A stretch of DNA of 52,924 bases, taken from NCBI GenBank assembly GCA_035761265.1, contig DASTRL010000034.1, positions 1 through 52,924 of the forward strand, given 5' to 3'. Both the position numbers and the translations under genes were made by a program. The stretch comes from CADEED01 sp035761265 (lineage in GTDB: Bacteria > Pseudomonadota > Gammaproteobacteria > Steroidobacterales > Steroidobacteraceae). Positions 34,929-43,432 of the stretch are shown here, in pieces (the stretch's first letter is position 1; every line of letters starts with the position of its first letter). Below the pieces are notes generated by a model. It saw only the letters and a list, made by a program, of their open reading frames with translations. It searched no databases and had not been told where the DNA came from.

Positions 34929-36836
34929 TCAGGCCGCCGCGGATGCGGAAGCGGAATCCGCCGCGGGCCCGGCGATGGGCAGGCGGATGTAGAACGTGGT
35001 GCCCTTGCCCACTTCGGTCTCGAAGTGCAGCGTGCCGCCGTGCTTCTCGACGACCACCGTGCGTGCGATGGCCAGGCCCTGTCCCGTGCCCTTGCCGACT
35101 TCCTTGGTGGTGAAGAACGGATCGAAGATGCGCGAGCGCACCTCGACCGGGATGCCCTTGCCGGTGTCGGAGATGGCGATCTCCACCTGCTCGCCGAGCA
35201 CGCGCGTGGCCACGCGGATCTTGCCCTTCTTGTCAGTGCCCCTGACCACGTCGCCGATGGCATGCGCCGCGTTGACGATGAGATTCAGCACCACCTGGTT
35301 GATCTCGCCGGCGTAGCAGTTGATCGCGGGGATCTGCTCGAACGCGGTTTCCACCTCGGCGACGTACTTGTACTCGTTGGTGGCGATGACCAGCGTGCTC
35401 GATATCGCCTGGTTGATGTCGACCTGCGCCATTTCCTTGCGGTCCGGATGCGCGAACTCCTTCATCGAGCGCACGATGGCGGCGACGCGGCCGAGCCCGT
35501 CGCGCGCACGATCCAGCGCCACCGGCGCGTTCTCCAGGATGTAGTCGAGGTCGGCGTCGTCCTCCGCCTCCGCGGCCGCTTTCGCCGCGGCACGCACGTC
35601 CGCGCTGTTGCTCTCGTCCTGGGTGGCGTCGCGCAGCTCGCGGTACTTGTCGACGATCTGCGCGAGATCGTCCATGGCTTCGCGCACGAAGCTCACGCTG
35701 TCGGACACGAACTGCACCGGCGTGTTGATCTCGTGCGCCACGCCCGCGGCGAGGCGCCCCACGCTCTCGAGCTTCTGCGCCTGCGCCAGCTCGTTCTCGA
35801 GGCGGCGCTGGTCGGTGACGTCGAGCATCATGCCGCGCAGCACCTTGTGCTGGCCGGTGTTGTCGCTCTGCTCGCAGCTCGCGACCCAGCGCAGGTCGAC
35901 GCGCTTCTCGTCCTGCGTGAGCACCGAGGCCTCGATCTCGAAATTGCCCGACTTGCTGGTGTCGATCTTGCTGCGCACGGTCGCATTGCGGTCGCGCGGC
36001 ATCAGCCGGTCGAGAAAGCCGATCTGCTTCCAGAGGTCTTCGCTGAATCCGAGGCGCGCCGGACCTTGCGGGCCGATGTATTCGAAGTGCCCGTCCTCGA
36101 CGTCGAGCGCGAAGGGGATCGCCTGCGTGCCTTCGACCACCAGCGTCAGATCGCGCGTGCGCTCGGACACCAGCTTCTCCAGGCGGACCTTCTCGGTGCG
36201 CTCCATCTGGCGGCGCTCTTCGAACATGCGCACGACCTCGGACATCATGACGCTGAAGGAATGCGCCAGCGCCAGCAGGATGGCGAACAGCAGCACCACG
36301 GCCGTGGTCATGGCGGGGAACTGCGCCGCGCGGAAGCGCGCGGACGCGATGTGTTCGGTGGACAGCGCGAGGTACAGCCGGCCGGACGATCCGTAGCCCA
36401 CGGGGATCTCACGCAGCGTCAGCAGTACCCGGTCGTCCGCCAGCACCACCTTGTCGTCGCTGCCGAGCTTTGCCGGGAAGTTGCCGTGCCCGGCGAGGCG
36501 GCGGCCGGCGGGCCCGTAGACGGCCACGCCGTACACGTTGCGATCCGTCACCAGCGGCTCGAGCGCCTGTTCGGCCAGCACCACGTCGTTCATCGCCACG
36601 GCGCCGTACAGCTGCTGCGTGAGGTTCGACGCGTACATGGTCGCCTTGGCGCGCGCGCTGTTCTCGAGCGAAGTGCTGTCGAAGGTCGCGTAGCCGATCA
36701 CGCCGGCCACGGCACTGAGGATGAGCACCAGGGCCAGGCTGCCCATGAGCTGGGCCTGCAACGGCAGGTCGGTGGTGGCGTGTTCCGGTGCCCCACCCCC
36801 CGCATCGTTCCTGCCTGCATTGCGCGCTTCGTTCAT
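34929..36836 (-). CDS. Membrane sensor histidine kinase with PAS domain
   Basis: The 635-residue protein has a first membrane segment (about 29-50), a periplasmic sensing region (about 50-170), and a second segment (about 175-197). These are followed by a coiled linker, a PAS domain (about 225-340, with DGHFEYIGPQGPARLGF), and a kinase core. The core has LAAGVAHEINTPVQFVSDSV as the phosphohistidine box, NQVVLNLIVNAAHAIGD as N box, and DTGKGIPVEVRSRIFDPFFT as G1. The ATG at 36836 is chosen because the longer frame upstream is low-complexity shadow. No response regulator is adjacent, so it is an orphan kinase. Confidence 0.9.
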   Translation of the reverse strand: MNEARNAGRNDAGGGAPEHATTDLPLQAQLMGSLALVLILSAVAGVIGYATFDSTSLENSARAKATMYASNLTQQLYGAVAMNDVVLAEQALEPLVTDRNVYGVAVYGPAGRRLAGHGNFPAKLGSDDKVVLADDRVLLTLREIPVGYGSSGRLYLALSTEHIASARFRAAQFPAMTTAVVLLFAILLALAHSFSVMMSEVVRMFEERRQMERTEKVRLEKLVSERTRDLTLVVEGTQAIPFALDVEDGHFEYIGPQGPARLGFSEDLWKQIGFLDRLMPRDRNATVRSKIDTSKSGNFEIEASVLTQDEKRVDLRWVASCEQSDNTGQHKVLRGMMLDVTDQRRLENELAQAQKLESVGRLAAGVAHEINTPVQFVSDSVSFVREAMDDLAQIVDKYRELRDATQDESNSADVRAAAKAAAEAEDDADLDYILENAPVALDRARDGLGRVAAIVRSMKEFAHPDRKEMAQVDINQAISSTLVIATNEYKYVAEVETAFEQIPAINCYAGEINQVVLNLIVNAAHAIGDVVRGTDKKGKIRVATRVLGEQVEIAISDTGKGIPVEVRSRIFDPFFTTKEVGKGTGQGLAIARTVVVEKHGGTLHFETEVGKGTTFYIRLPIAGPAADSASASAAA

Positions 36837-37002
36837 GAATGACTCCGTCCAAAGTCCGGCGAGCAGGCTGAATGCCCGCGGACCATGGCGGTTTATCGGA
36901 ACGAAAACGCTTTCTCTTGAACCCCCCGGCCCCGGGATGCCCCGAGGCGGGGCTCCGGCAGGCGGCAGGAAATTGCCGTCGGCGGCGGCTGTGAACGGCG
37001 TC
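36837..37002. other. Intergenic gap between DUF1080 and sensor-kinase genes
   Basis: No gene is seen. It contains GC-rich short palindromes (for example GCCCC at 36939-36943 with GGGGC a few bases later) that could act as a weak terminator for the DUF1080 transcript. An AT-richer stretch (about 36892-36920) may hold the kinase promoter. Confidence 0.35.
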
Positions 37003-38463
37003 TCAGAGTTTGCGCAGCCAGATGTTGCGGAAGCGCACGAGGTGCCCGTGATCCTGCAGCCGCAGCGGCATGTCGCCGTGGGGTTGGTAGCTAGGCGCGC
37101 CGATATAGGTGGTGCCACCCTTCAGTGACACGTCGTTCTGCACCAGCACGCCGTTCAGCAGCACGGTGAAGCGCGCGGGCGAGACCAGCGAGCCGTCGGC
37201 CGCGAACCGCGGTGCGCTGAAGATGATGTCGTAGCTCTGCCAGTGTTCGGCCGGCCATGCGGCGTTGACCAGCGGCGCGAACTGCTTGTAGATCGAGCCG
37301 ACCATGCCGTTGACGTAGGTCTTGTTCTCGTAGTTGTCGAGCACCTGCGTCTCGTACACGTCCTGCAGGAAGATGCCGCTGTTGCCGCGGTCCTGGTTCA
37401 CCTTGTCGGCGGGCAGGTTCGGATCCCACCACTCCACGTGCAGCTGCACGTCGCCGAATTTCTCGCGCGTCTGGATGTCACCGGTGCCGGGCGCGACCAC
37501 CAGCTGGCCATCGACGATGTTCCAGCGCGCCGGGCCATCGCCGTTGGCGCTCTTCCAGGCGTCGAGGTTGCTGCCGTCGAACAGGATGATGGCGTCGGAC
37601 GGCGGCGCGCCAGGGCTGGCGCCGGGCGTCACCCGCGGCGGCACCGGGTACCACACCTCGGTGAGCCTGGGCTCGGGGGGCATGTCGTCGGATGCGGTCA
37701 AGGGCCGCATGCGGATGTTGCGGTAGAAGACCTCGGCACTTTCGGCCTGCAGGGCGATCCTGCCGTGGTCCACCTTCACCCAGGAGCCTGACGCCGCGTC
37801 CCAGCCCCTGATGTCGTACACGCGCATGTTGGTGACGCCATTGACGATGTGCGTGGCGCGATCGCCGCGCACGATGACCTCGAGCGTGTTCCAGCCGGGG
37901 TACTCGTTCACGCGGCTGTGACGCGTGCGTTCGAATTTGCCATCGTGACCCACGGTCGTGCGCACGCCGCCGTCCTCCGGCAGCGCATACAGGCCGGTCT
38001 TCGGATCGACGAAGCTCGTCAACTGCGACGACACGGCCCAGGAATCGCCGGTGTCGCCTTCCTGGATCTGCGCTTCGGCGCCCGCCGGCCAGTCGCCCGC
38101 GCGCTCGCGGTGCACGTGGTAGATGAGCCCCGCGTCCCGCACGTGTTCGTTGCGCGGGGCAAACTTCTTCTCGCCCCAGCGATATTCGAGGCTGAGCACG
38201 TAATCCTTGTAGTCGGCGCTGCTCTGCAGGTATGCATTGGGCTGCTGGCTGCCGGCCGACTGCGTCGGGTATGCGTGGATCGTGCCGTTCTCGACGGCGA
38301 AGAGGCTGGCGGGCGGCGGCGCACCGTCGGGAGTCTTCGACGCATAGTGCACGGTCCAGCCGTCGAGGTTCTTGCCATTGAACAGCGGCTTCCAGGGAGC
38401 GTCGGCGGCCGATGCGCCGGCGGTGATTGAGACGCAGGCCACTAACAAGAATGCACGCGACAT
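37003..38463 (-). CDS. Secreted protein with two DUF1080 (3-keto-disaccharide hydrolase) domains
   Basis: The 486-residue protein has a signal peptide (1 to about 21, ASAADAP). The first DUF1080 domain (about 22-235) starts PWKPLFNGKNLDGWTVHY, and the second (about 275-486) starts AIILFDGSNLDAWKSANGDG and ends HGHLVRFRNIWLRKL. DUF1080 domains adopt a concanavalin-like sandwich and include hydrolases of 3-keto-disaccharides. It may degrade or bind sugars in the periplasm. The ATG at 38463 gives the better signal peptide; an ATG 10 codons upstream is possible. It is separated from the kinase gene downstream by 166 bp. Confidence 0.87.
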   Translation of the reverse strand: MSRAFLLVACVSITAGASAADAPWKPLFNGKNLDGWTVHYASKTPDGAPPPASLFAVENGTIHAYPTQSAGSQQPNAYLQSSADYKDYVLSLEYRWGEKKFAPRNEHVRDAGLIYHVHRERAGDWPAGAEAQIQEGDTGDSWAVSSQLTSFVDPKTGLYALPEDGGVRTTVGHDGKFERTRHSRVNEYPGWNTLEVIVRGDRATHIVNGVTNMRVYDIRGWDAASGSWVKVDHGRIALQAESAEVFYRNIRMRPLTASDDMPPEPRLTEVWYPVPPRVTPGASPGAPPSDAIILFDGSNLDAWKSANGDGPARWNIVDGQLVVAPGTGDIQTREKFGDVQLHVEWWDPNLPADKVNQDRGNSGIFLQDVYETQVLDNYENKTYVNGMVGSIYKQFAPLVNAAWPAEHWQSYDIIFSAPRFAADGSLVSPARFTVLLNGVLVQNDVSLKGGTTYIGAPSYQPHGDMPLRLQDHGHLVRFRNIWLRKL

Positions 38464-38580
38464 GGAGACCCCCGGTGAAGAGGGCCGCATCATGCGTTTT
38501 CAGGCTGGGGCGCGCAAGGTGGCGCGCGCGACGAATCGGTCCCGCGCGGCCGGCTCACCGGTCCGCGCGGGCCGGTGCGA

Positions 38581-38901
38581 TCACTGTTGTGGAGTTTCGC
38601 CGCTGTTGGCGCTGTTCACTTCGCTGCGCTCGATGTAGCCGTCGCCGTTCTGGTCGTACTTCGAGAATTGCGCGCTGACGCTCTCGTTCGCCGCGGCCTC
38701 GGACTTGGAGATGCGGCCGTCACTGTTGGTGTCCAGCGACTCGAACGTCGCGCCCTGCTGCGAGCCCTGCGAGGGGCTGGACTGCGCGGGCGGCGACTGC
38801 GGGGTCGCACCCGGATCGGGCTCCGGGCTCTGCGCGAAGGCACCGGCGAGCGGCAACAGGGCCGCCACGGCGGCCGCGGTCAATAAGCGGGTTGCTTTCA
38901 T
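38581..38901 (-). CDS. Small secreted EF-hand protein (paralogue)
   Basis: The 106-residue protein has a signal peptide (about 1-23, GAFAQSP), a Pro/Ser/Gln-rich spacer, and two calcium loops: DTNSDGRISKSE and DQNGDGYIERSE. It aligns along its second half with the EF-hand protein at 32452-32745 (F-LD-N-DGRIS and NGDGY in the same places), so the two are paralogues. A GAGGAAA site precedes the ATG, and a -24/-12 promoter lies 36 nt upstream. It has no evident partner gene. Calcium binding or sensing in the periplasm is the likely biochemical role. Confidence 0.87.
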   Translation of the reverse strand: MKATRLLTAAAVAALLPLAGAFAQSPEPDPGATPQSPPAQSSPSQGSQQGATFESLDTNSDGRISKSEAAANESVSAQFSKYDQNGDGYIERSEVNSANSGETPQQ

Positions 38902-38936
38902 GATGTTTCCTCTGTGTTTGATGCACGCTGAGGAGA

Positions 38937-38953
38937 GGCAAGCGCCATGCCAA
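38937..38953 (-). promoter_or_regulatory. Sigma-54 (-24/-12) promoter of the second EF-hand gene
   Basis: On the minus strand the sequence is TTGGCATGGCGCTTGCC, matching YTGGCACG-N4-TTGCW with two mismatches and exact GG-N10-GC spacing. Transcription would start near 38926, giving a leader of about 25 nt before the ATG at 38901. Confidence 0.75.
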
Positions 38954-39283
38954 CCCGGATTGGGGCCTCATGGCCCGCGGGACGGTCCGTACGGGGTGAC
39001 GCGAGGCGTCCGCAATGAAAGAACTGCAACCGCCGGCGTGAATATTGCGCGCGCCGCCGGCCGGCGCGTAAGCCTAACTACCAGACTCCGCCGCACGTCG
39101 GCGCCCGGCGACAGCCGCCGGCTGCGGCCGGCGTCCAGCCGGGGTGCCGGGCGCGGCGCCGCGTTGAAAATGGTGCGCGCCGCGGCGCAAGGCGTACTTC
39201 GAGGGCGCGCGGGCTAACTACCCGGGAGGGAAGAATCCTGGACTGAAGAGCTGCCGTGGCGCCGGCAGGCTGTCGGAAACGGA
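38954..39283. other. Intergenic region between the second EF-hand gene and tRNA-Lys
   Basis: No gene is seen. It contains two copies of CTAACTAC (39074-39081 and 39214-39221, the latter between short CGGG/CCCG arms) and GC palindromes. A 6-bp-stem hairpin (CTGCCG/CGGCAG, about 39252-39268) just past the tRNA 3' end may end or process its transcript. Confidence 0.5.
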
Positions 39284-39358
39284 TGGTGGGTTGGGTGGGG
39301 ATCGAACCCACGACCACCGCCTTAAAAGGGCGCTGCTCTACCGCTGAGCTACCAACCC
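39284..39358 (-). tRNA. tRNA-Lys (anticodon UUU), CCA encoded
   Basis: The cloverleaf is complete: acceptor GGGTTGG pairs with CCAACCC, the D arm is GCTC...GAGC, the anticodon loop CTTTTAA carries UUU, the T arm is GTGGG-TTCGATC-CCCAC, and CCA is encoded. It begins 22 nt after the queC stop, too close for a normal own promoter, so it is probably co-transcribed with the que/tol operon. The same arrangement is known in Pseudomonas. A 9-bp inverted repeat (CTGAAGAGC near 39243 and its complement near 39360) flanks the gene and may help end processing. Confidence 0.93.
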
Positions 39359-39380
39359 GGCTCTTCAGAGGGCGCGCAGT

Positions 39381-40085
39381 CTACACGATCTGTTTCCCGG
39401 CTTGGCCGCCCGGCGGCCGATACCGGGTAGGGTCGGTAATCCCTGCAGAAACAAAGCCTTCTCGACGTAACCTGCAGGAATCACACATGCCGCAGGCGCG
39501 TCCCTGCTCGTCCGCCTGATAGCAGGAGACGGTGAGTCCAAAGTCGACGCCCAAGCGCGCGCCTTCGCGCACGATCTGCGCCTTGCTCATGTGGAGCAAC
39601 GGAGCATGGATCGCGAGCGCCCCGCCCTCCACGCCCGCCCGGGTCGCAAGTCGTGCGAGTCGTTCGAATGCGGCGATGAATTCCGGTCGGCAGTCCGGGT
39701 ATCCGGAATAGTCGACGGCGTTGACGCCCACGTGGATCTGCGGGGCGCCGAGCACCTCGGCCCAGGCCAACGCAAGCGACAACATGATGGTGTTGCGCGC
39801 GGGCACATAGGTCACGGGAATGCCGTCGCCACCGGGCGTCGTGGGCACGGGAATCGCATGATCGGTGAGCGCCGAGCCGCCGATGCCCGCCAGATCCACC
39901 CGCATGACGCGGTGTTCTCGCGCACCGAGAGCCCGCGCCACCCTGGCCGCCGCATCGAGCTCGACCTGGTGGCGCTGGCCATAGGCCACCGACAAGGCAT
40001 GGCAGTCGAGGCCGCGCTCGCGTGCCAGCGCGAGCACCGTGGCCGAATCGAGCCCGCCCGACAGCAGTACCACCGCGTGCGTCAT
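39381..40085 (-). CDS. queC: 7-cyano-7-deazaguanine synthase
   Basis: The 234-residue enzyme turns 7-carboxy-7-deazaguanine into preQ0 with ATP and ammonia in queuosine synthesis. It has the PP-loop motif LLSGGLDSATVLALARERG at the N-terminus and four zinc-binding cysteines in SCYQADEQGRACGMCDSCR near the C-terminus. It is the last protein gene of the operon, following queE across a 51-bp gap that holds a half REP-like palindrome. The GAGG before its ATG is placed just after that remnant. Confidence 0.95.
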   Translation of the reverse strand: MTHAVVLLSGGLDSATVLALARERGLDCHALSVAYGQRHQVELDAAARVARALGAREHRVMRVDLAGIGGSALTDHAIPVPTTPGGDGIPVTYVPARNTIMLSLALAWAEVLGAPQIHVGVNAVDYSGYPDCRPEFIAAFERLARLATRAGVEGGALAIHAPLLHMSKAQIVREGARLGVDFGLTVSCYQADEQGRACGMCDSCRLRREGFVSAGITDPTRYRPPGGQAGKQIV

Positions 40086-40097
40086 GAAGGCCTCGGC

Positions 40098-40118
40098 GCG
40101 TTTTCCCTGTCTGACACC
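40098..40118. repeat. Half copy of REP-like palindrome family A
   Basis: The 21 bases match the right arm of the palindrome at 12302-12322 with a single C-to-T change. The other arm is missing. It lies between queE and queC inside the operon. Confidence 0.7.
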
Positions 40119-40136
40119 ACTGTCATGACCTCCCGT

Positions 40137-40817
40137 TCATCGGCCGGGAACGTCGCCCCAGAGCACCTTGTGCAGCTGGAGCTGGAAGCGCACGGGCAGG
40201 CGGTCCGCGAGGATCCAGTCGGCGAGCTCGCGCGCGGGCAATTGCCCGGCGCTGGGCGAGAACAGGACCGCGCAGCGCGGCTCGAGCTCGGCCAGCTTGT
40301 CGCGGCTCCATTCGTAGTCGGCGCGATCGCAGATCACGAACTTGATCTGTTCCTCGGGACGCAGCAACGCGAGGTCGTCGTAGCGATTGCGCGACGCTTC
40401 GCGCGAGCCCGGCGTCTTGACGTCGACGACGCGGATCACGCGCGGGTCGATGGACGCCAGCGGCATGGCGCCGCTGGTCTCGAGCGATACGCGGTAGTTG
40501 GCATCGCACAGCCCGGCCAGCAATGGCAGGCAGTTCTTCTGCGCCAGCGGCTCTCCGCCCGTGACGCAGACGTGGCGCGGCGCGAACTCGGCCACGCGCT
40601 CCAGGATGCCCTCGAGGCTCATCCACTCGCCCCCGTGGAAGGCATACGCGGTATCGCAATACTGGCAGCGCAGCGGACAACCCGTGAGGCGCACGAACAC
40701 GGTGGGATATCCCACCGTGTCGGCCTCACCCTGCAGCGAGTAGAAGATTTCGGTGATCTTGAGGCGGCGCCCGGCGGCGTCCGCGGCCGGATCGCTCATC
40801 GGGCCCGGATCGTTCAT
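40137..40817 (-). CDS. queE: 7-carboxy-7-deazaguanine synthase (radical SAM)
   Basis: The 226-residue enzyme converts carboxytetrahydropterin to 7-carboxy-7-deazaguanine. The iron-sulphur motif is in RLTGCPLRCQYCDTAYAFHG (C-x3-C-x2-C). ITEIFYSLQGEADTVGYPTV at the N-terminus and HVCVTGGEPLAQ downstream are family marks. The start at 40817 overlaps the cpoB stop as ATGA; a second ATG 6 codons later (40799) is possible. It feeds its product to QueC, encoded next. Confidence 0.94.
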   Translation of the reverse strand: MNDPGPMSDPAADAAGRRLKITEIFYSLQGEADTVGYPTVFVRLTGCPLRCQYCDTAYAFHGGEWMSLEGILERVAEFAPRHVCVTGGEPLAQKNCLPLLAGLCDANYRVSLETSGAMPLASIDPRVIRVVDVKTPGSREASRNRYDDLALLRPEEQIKFVICDRADYEWSRDKLAELEPRCAVLFSPSAGQLPARELADWILADRLPVRFQLQLHKVLWGDVPGR

Positions 40818-41578
40818 CGGGCATTGGGCAGGCGCTTCAAGCGCTCCGTCGCGAGTTGCGCGGCTTCCGTGCCGGGGTAGCGTTTCGTCACGTTCTCCAG
40901 CGTCACGCGCGCCTCGCCGTTCTTGCCCATGGCGGATTGCGTGAATCCCACCTTCACCATGGCATCCGGCGCCTTGCGGGAGTCCGGCCACTTCGTCACG
41001 ACCTCCTGGAAGGCGCCGATCGCGCTCGGGTACTCGTGCGTCACGTAGTACGCCTCGCCGAGCCAGTACTGCGCGTTGCTGGCCAGCGGACTGTCCGGGT
41101 ACGTGGCCACGAAATTCCGCAGGCCGGCGATGGCCTTGGGGTAATCGGCACTCTTGAGCGCGTTGAAGGCGGCGTCGTAGGCCGCCTGCTCGCCGCCCGA
41201 AGCGGCGACCGGCGCGCTCGAGCTGCCGGCCGCGCCGGCGGCCGGGCCGAGCGATGCGCCGCCCGTGGCTTCCAGCGCCGCGATGCGTTTCTCCAGGTCC
41301 GCGTACAGCGTGCGCGTCTGCGACTTTCCGCCTTCGCTCTGGTTTTGCAGCAGCTCCACCTCGCCGCGCATCGTGCGCAGCTGCGCCTGCAGTGCGTCGA
41401 TGCGTTGCGCCATCTCCAGCAGGCTCTGATTGGTCATCACGCGCTCGATGCGCTGCAGCCGCGCGTCGAGGTCGTTCATGCGGATCTGCACCGGGTCCTC
41501 TTCCGGCGAGGTGGCGCAGCCGGCGAGCAGCAGTGCGCCCGCCAGCAGCGTGGCCAGGTGTGTGTGAACGTTTCTCAT
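40814..41578 (-). CDS. cpoB: Cell division coordinator CpoB (YbgF), Tol-Pal system
   Basis: The 254-residue protein has an N-terminal coiled-coil trimerisation region (about 35-95), a Gly/Ala/Ser-rich linker, and a C-terminal TPR domain (about 130-250, AAYDAAFNALKSADYPKAIA and repeats). It links outer-membrane constriction by Tol-Pal with septal peptidoglycan synthesis. Its signal sequence ends in LLAGC, so it is predicted to be a lipoprotein, unlike the soluble E. coli protein. It follows pal in the same transcript. Confidence 0.93.
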   Translation of the reverse strand: MRNVHTHLATLLAGALLLAGCATSPEEDPVQIRMNDLDARLQRIERVMTNQSLLEMAQRIDALQAQLRTMRGEVELLQNQSEGGKSQTRTLYADLEKRIAALEATGGASLGPAAGAAGSSSAPVAASGGEQAAYDAAFNALKSADYPKAIAGLRNFVATYPDSPLASNAQYWLGEAYYVTHEYPSAIGAFQEVVTKWPDSRKAPDAMVKVGFTQSAMGKNGEARVTLENVTKRYPGTEAAQLATERLKRLPNAR

Positions 41579-41602
41579 GGACGACCTCGCGCGCTGGTCA
41601 AA

Positions 41603-42118
41603 CTACTTGAGGTAGACGATTTCGACACGGCGATTGAGCGCATAGGCCTGCTCGTCGCTGCCCGCGGCCGCGGGGCGCTCCTCGCCGTAGCTGACCGTGG
41701 AAAGCTGCACCTCGCCCACGCCCTGCAGCAGCAGCGCGCGGCGCACGGCCTGGGCGCGGCGCTCGCCGAGGCCGATGTTGTACTCGCGCGAGCCGCGTTC
41801 GTCGGCATGGCCCTCGAGCCGCACCTTCTGCGCAGGATTCTTCGCCAGGTATGCCGCGTGGGCCGCGACCACCGACTGCGAGTCGGCGCGGATCTCGGCG
41901 CGATCGAAGTCGAAGTACACGATGCGCTTGGAGAGCAGCTCGCCGGACGGGCCGGCGGATTCGGTGCTGTCCATGGTGGCGCCGGCGTTGTCCACGCCGC
42001 TGGTATCGGCGGTGGACTGCTGCGCCGGGGGAGCCGGCTGTTCCTTCGGCTTCGACGGGCAGCCCGCCAGCAGCGTCAGCGACGTCACGAGCAACGCGGT
42101 AGCAAAGAGATTCTTCAT
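41603..42118 (-). CDS. pal: Peptidoglycan-associated lipoprotein
   Basis: The 171-residue outer-membrane lipoprotein has lipobox LLAGC (C20), a Pro/Ala/Gln-rich linker, and an OmpA-type domain. That domain has IVYFDFDRAEIRADSQSVV, LEGHADERGSREYNIGLGER and ALNRRVEIVYLK. It binds diaminopimelate in the wall and partners TolB. It starts 9 nt after the tolB stop. Confidence 0.96.
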   Translation of the reverse strand: MKNLFATALLVTSLTLLAGCPSKPKEQPAPPAQQSTADTSGVDNAGATMDSTESAGPSGELLSKRIVYFDFDRAEIRADSQSVVAAHAAYLAKNPAQKVRLEGHADERGSREYNIGLGERRAQAVRRALLLQGVGEVQLSTVSYGEERPAAAGSDEQAYALNRRVEIVYLK

Positions 42119-42127
42119 TTGAGCTCC

Positions 42128-43432
42128 TTAGGGAAGAAACGGACCCCAGACCGGTTCGCGCACCTCACCCGCATCGGCGTTGAGCCGGAACGAAGTCTGT
42201 CCATCGATCGACACGGTCTGCAACACGCCCTGGCCGCGTTCGCGGCCACCGAGGATCACCATCGCGCCGTTCGGCGCGAAGCTGGGGGACTCGTCCTGCC
42301 GGCCTTTCGACAGCACCTGTACGGTGCCGCTCGCCAGGTCCTGGATGGCGATGCGGTACGCGCCATCATCGAGCGTGAGCATGGCGAGCTGCTTGCCGTC
42401 CGGCGAGACCCGCGGGCGCGCATTGTAGGTGCCGGTGAACGTCACGCGCTTCGGACGCTCGTTGCCGCCCAGCGCGAGCTTGTAGACCTGCGGGTTGCCG
42501 GAGCGGTCGGAGGTGAAATAGATGGTGCCGCCGTCGGGCGTGAACGATGCCTCGGTGTCGATGCCGGGATCCTCGGTGAGGCGCGTCAGCCCCTGGCTGC
42601 CGAGATCGAGTAGATAGATGTCGAGGTTGCCGTTGTTGCCCGACAGGGTGAGCGCGAGCCTGCGGCCATCGGGCGACCACGCGGGCGCGCCGTTGATGCC
42701 GGCGCGCGCCGACACCATGCTGCGCTTGCCGGTGCGCACCTGCTGGACGTACACGGCCGAGACACGCCGCTCGAATGAAACGTAGGCCAGCCACTCGCCG
42801 TCCGCCGACCAGGCGGGCGACATCAGCGGGCGGTCCGACTGCAGGATCGTGCGTGGGTTCTCGCCGTCGGCATCGGCGACGATGAGCTGGTAGCGCTGGT
42901 TCGGCGCCTTGCCGTCGACCGACACGTAGGCGATGCGCGTGGCGAACGCACCGCGCACGCCGATGATGCGCTCGTAGACGGCATCGGCCACGCGGTGCGC
43001 GGCATTGCGCAGGTTGGCGGGCTTCACGGTCCACTTCTGGCCGAAGATGCGCTGGCCGTTGAGCACGTTGACGAGCTCCGCATCGACCGTGATGTCGCCG
43101 TTGGCGAGGGTGCCGAGACGCCCCACCACGACGTAATCGTTGCGCATCTGCTTCCAGCCGGCGACGTCCACCTCCGCGGCGGTGGTCGGCGTGTTCACCA
43201 TGTCGGCGCGCGGCATGCCCTTGAATCGCCCGCTGCTCTCCAGGTCGCGCTGCACGACGGCGGCAACGTCGAGTCCGCCGTCGCCGGGCACGGCGCGCGC
43301 GAACGGCACCACCGCGATGGGGATGGGATCCGTGACGCCAGACGTGATGGTCAGCCTGAGCTGCGCGAATGCCGGGCAGGCCGCGCACAGCAGCAACAGG
43401 GAGGTCGCGAGTTTTTTCATGCGGTCACTCAT
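42128..43432 (-). CDS. tolB: Tol-Pal system periplasmic protein TolB
   Basis: The 434-residue protein has a signal peptide (ACPAFAQ, about residue 24), an N-terminal alpha/beta domain, and a six-bladed beta-propeller made of WD-like repeats. Examples are SPAWSADGEWLAYVSFERR, GAPAWSPDGRRLALTLSGN, and ASFTPDGGTIYFTSDRSGNP. It carries the signal from TolA to Pal. The ATG at 43432 overlaps the tolA stop (ATGA); an ATG four codons later would also give a good signal peptide. Confidence 0.96.
   Translation of the reverse strand: MSDRMKKLATSLLLLCAACPAFAQLRLTITSGVTDPIPIAVVPFARAVPGDGGLDVAAVVQRDLESSGRFKGMPRADMVNTPTTAAEVDVAGWKQMRNDYVVVGRLGTLANGDITVDAELVNVLNGQRIFGQKWTVKPANLRNAAHRVADAVYERIIGVRGAFATRIAYVSVDGKAPNQRYQLIVADADGENPRTILQSDRPLMSPAWSADGEWLAYVSFERRVSAVYVQQVRTGKRSMVSARAGINGAPAWSPDGRRLALTLSGNNGNLDIYLLDLGSQGLTRLTEDPGIDTEASFTPDGGTIYFTSDRSGNPQVYKLALGGNERPKRVTFTGTYNARPRVSPDGKQLAMLTLDDGAYRIAIQDLASGTVQVLSKGRQDESPSFAPNGAMVILGGRERGQGVLQTVSIDGQTSFRLNADAGEVREPVWGPFLP

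Noticed and set aside
39284..39306. Search for a duplicated tRNA-Lys 3' end as an attachment site
   Set aside because: I found no second copy of the tRNA 3' end anywhere in the window.
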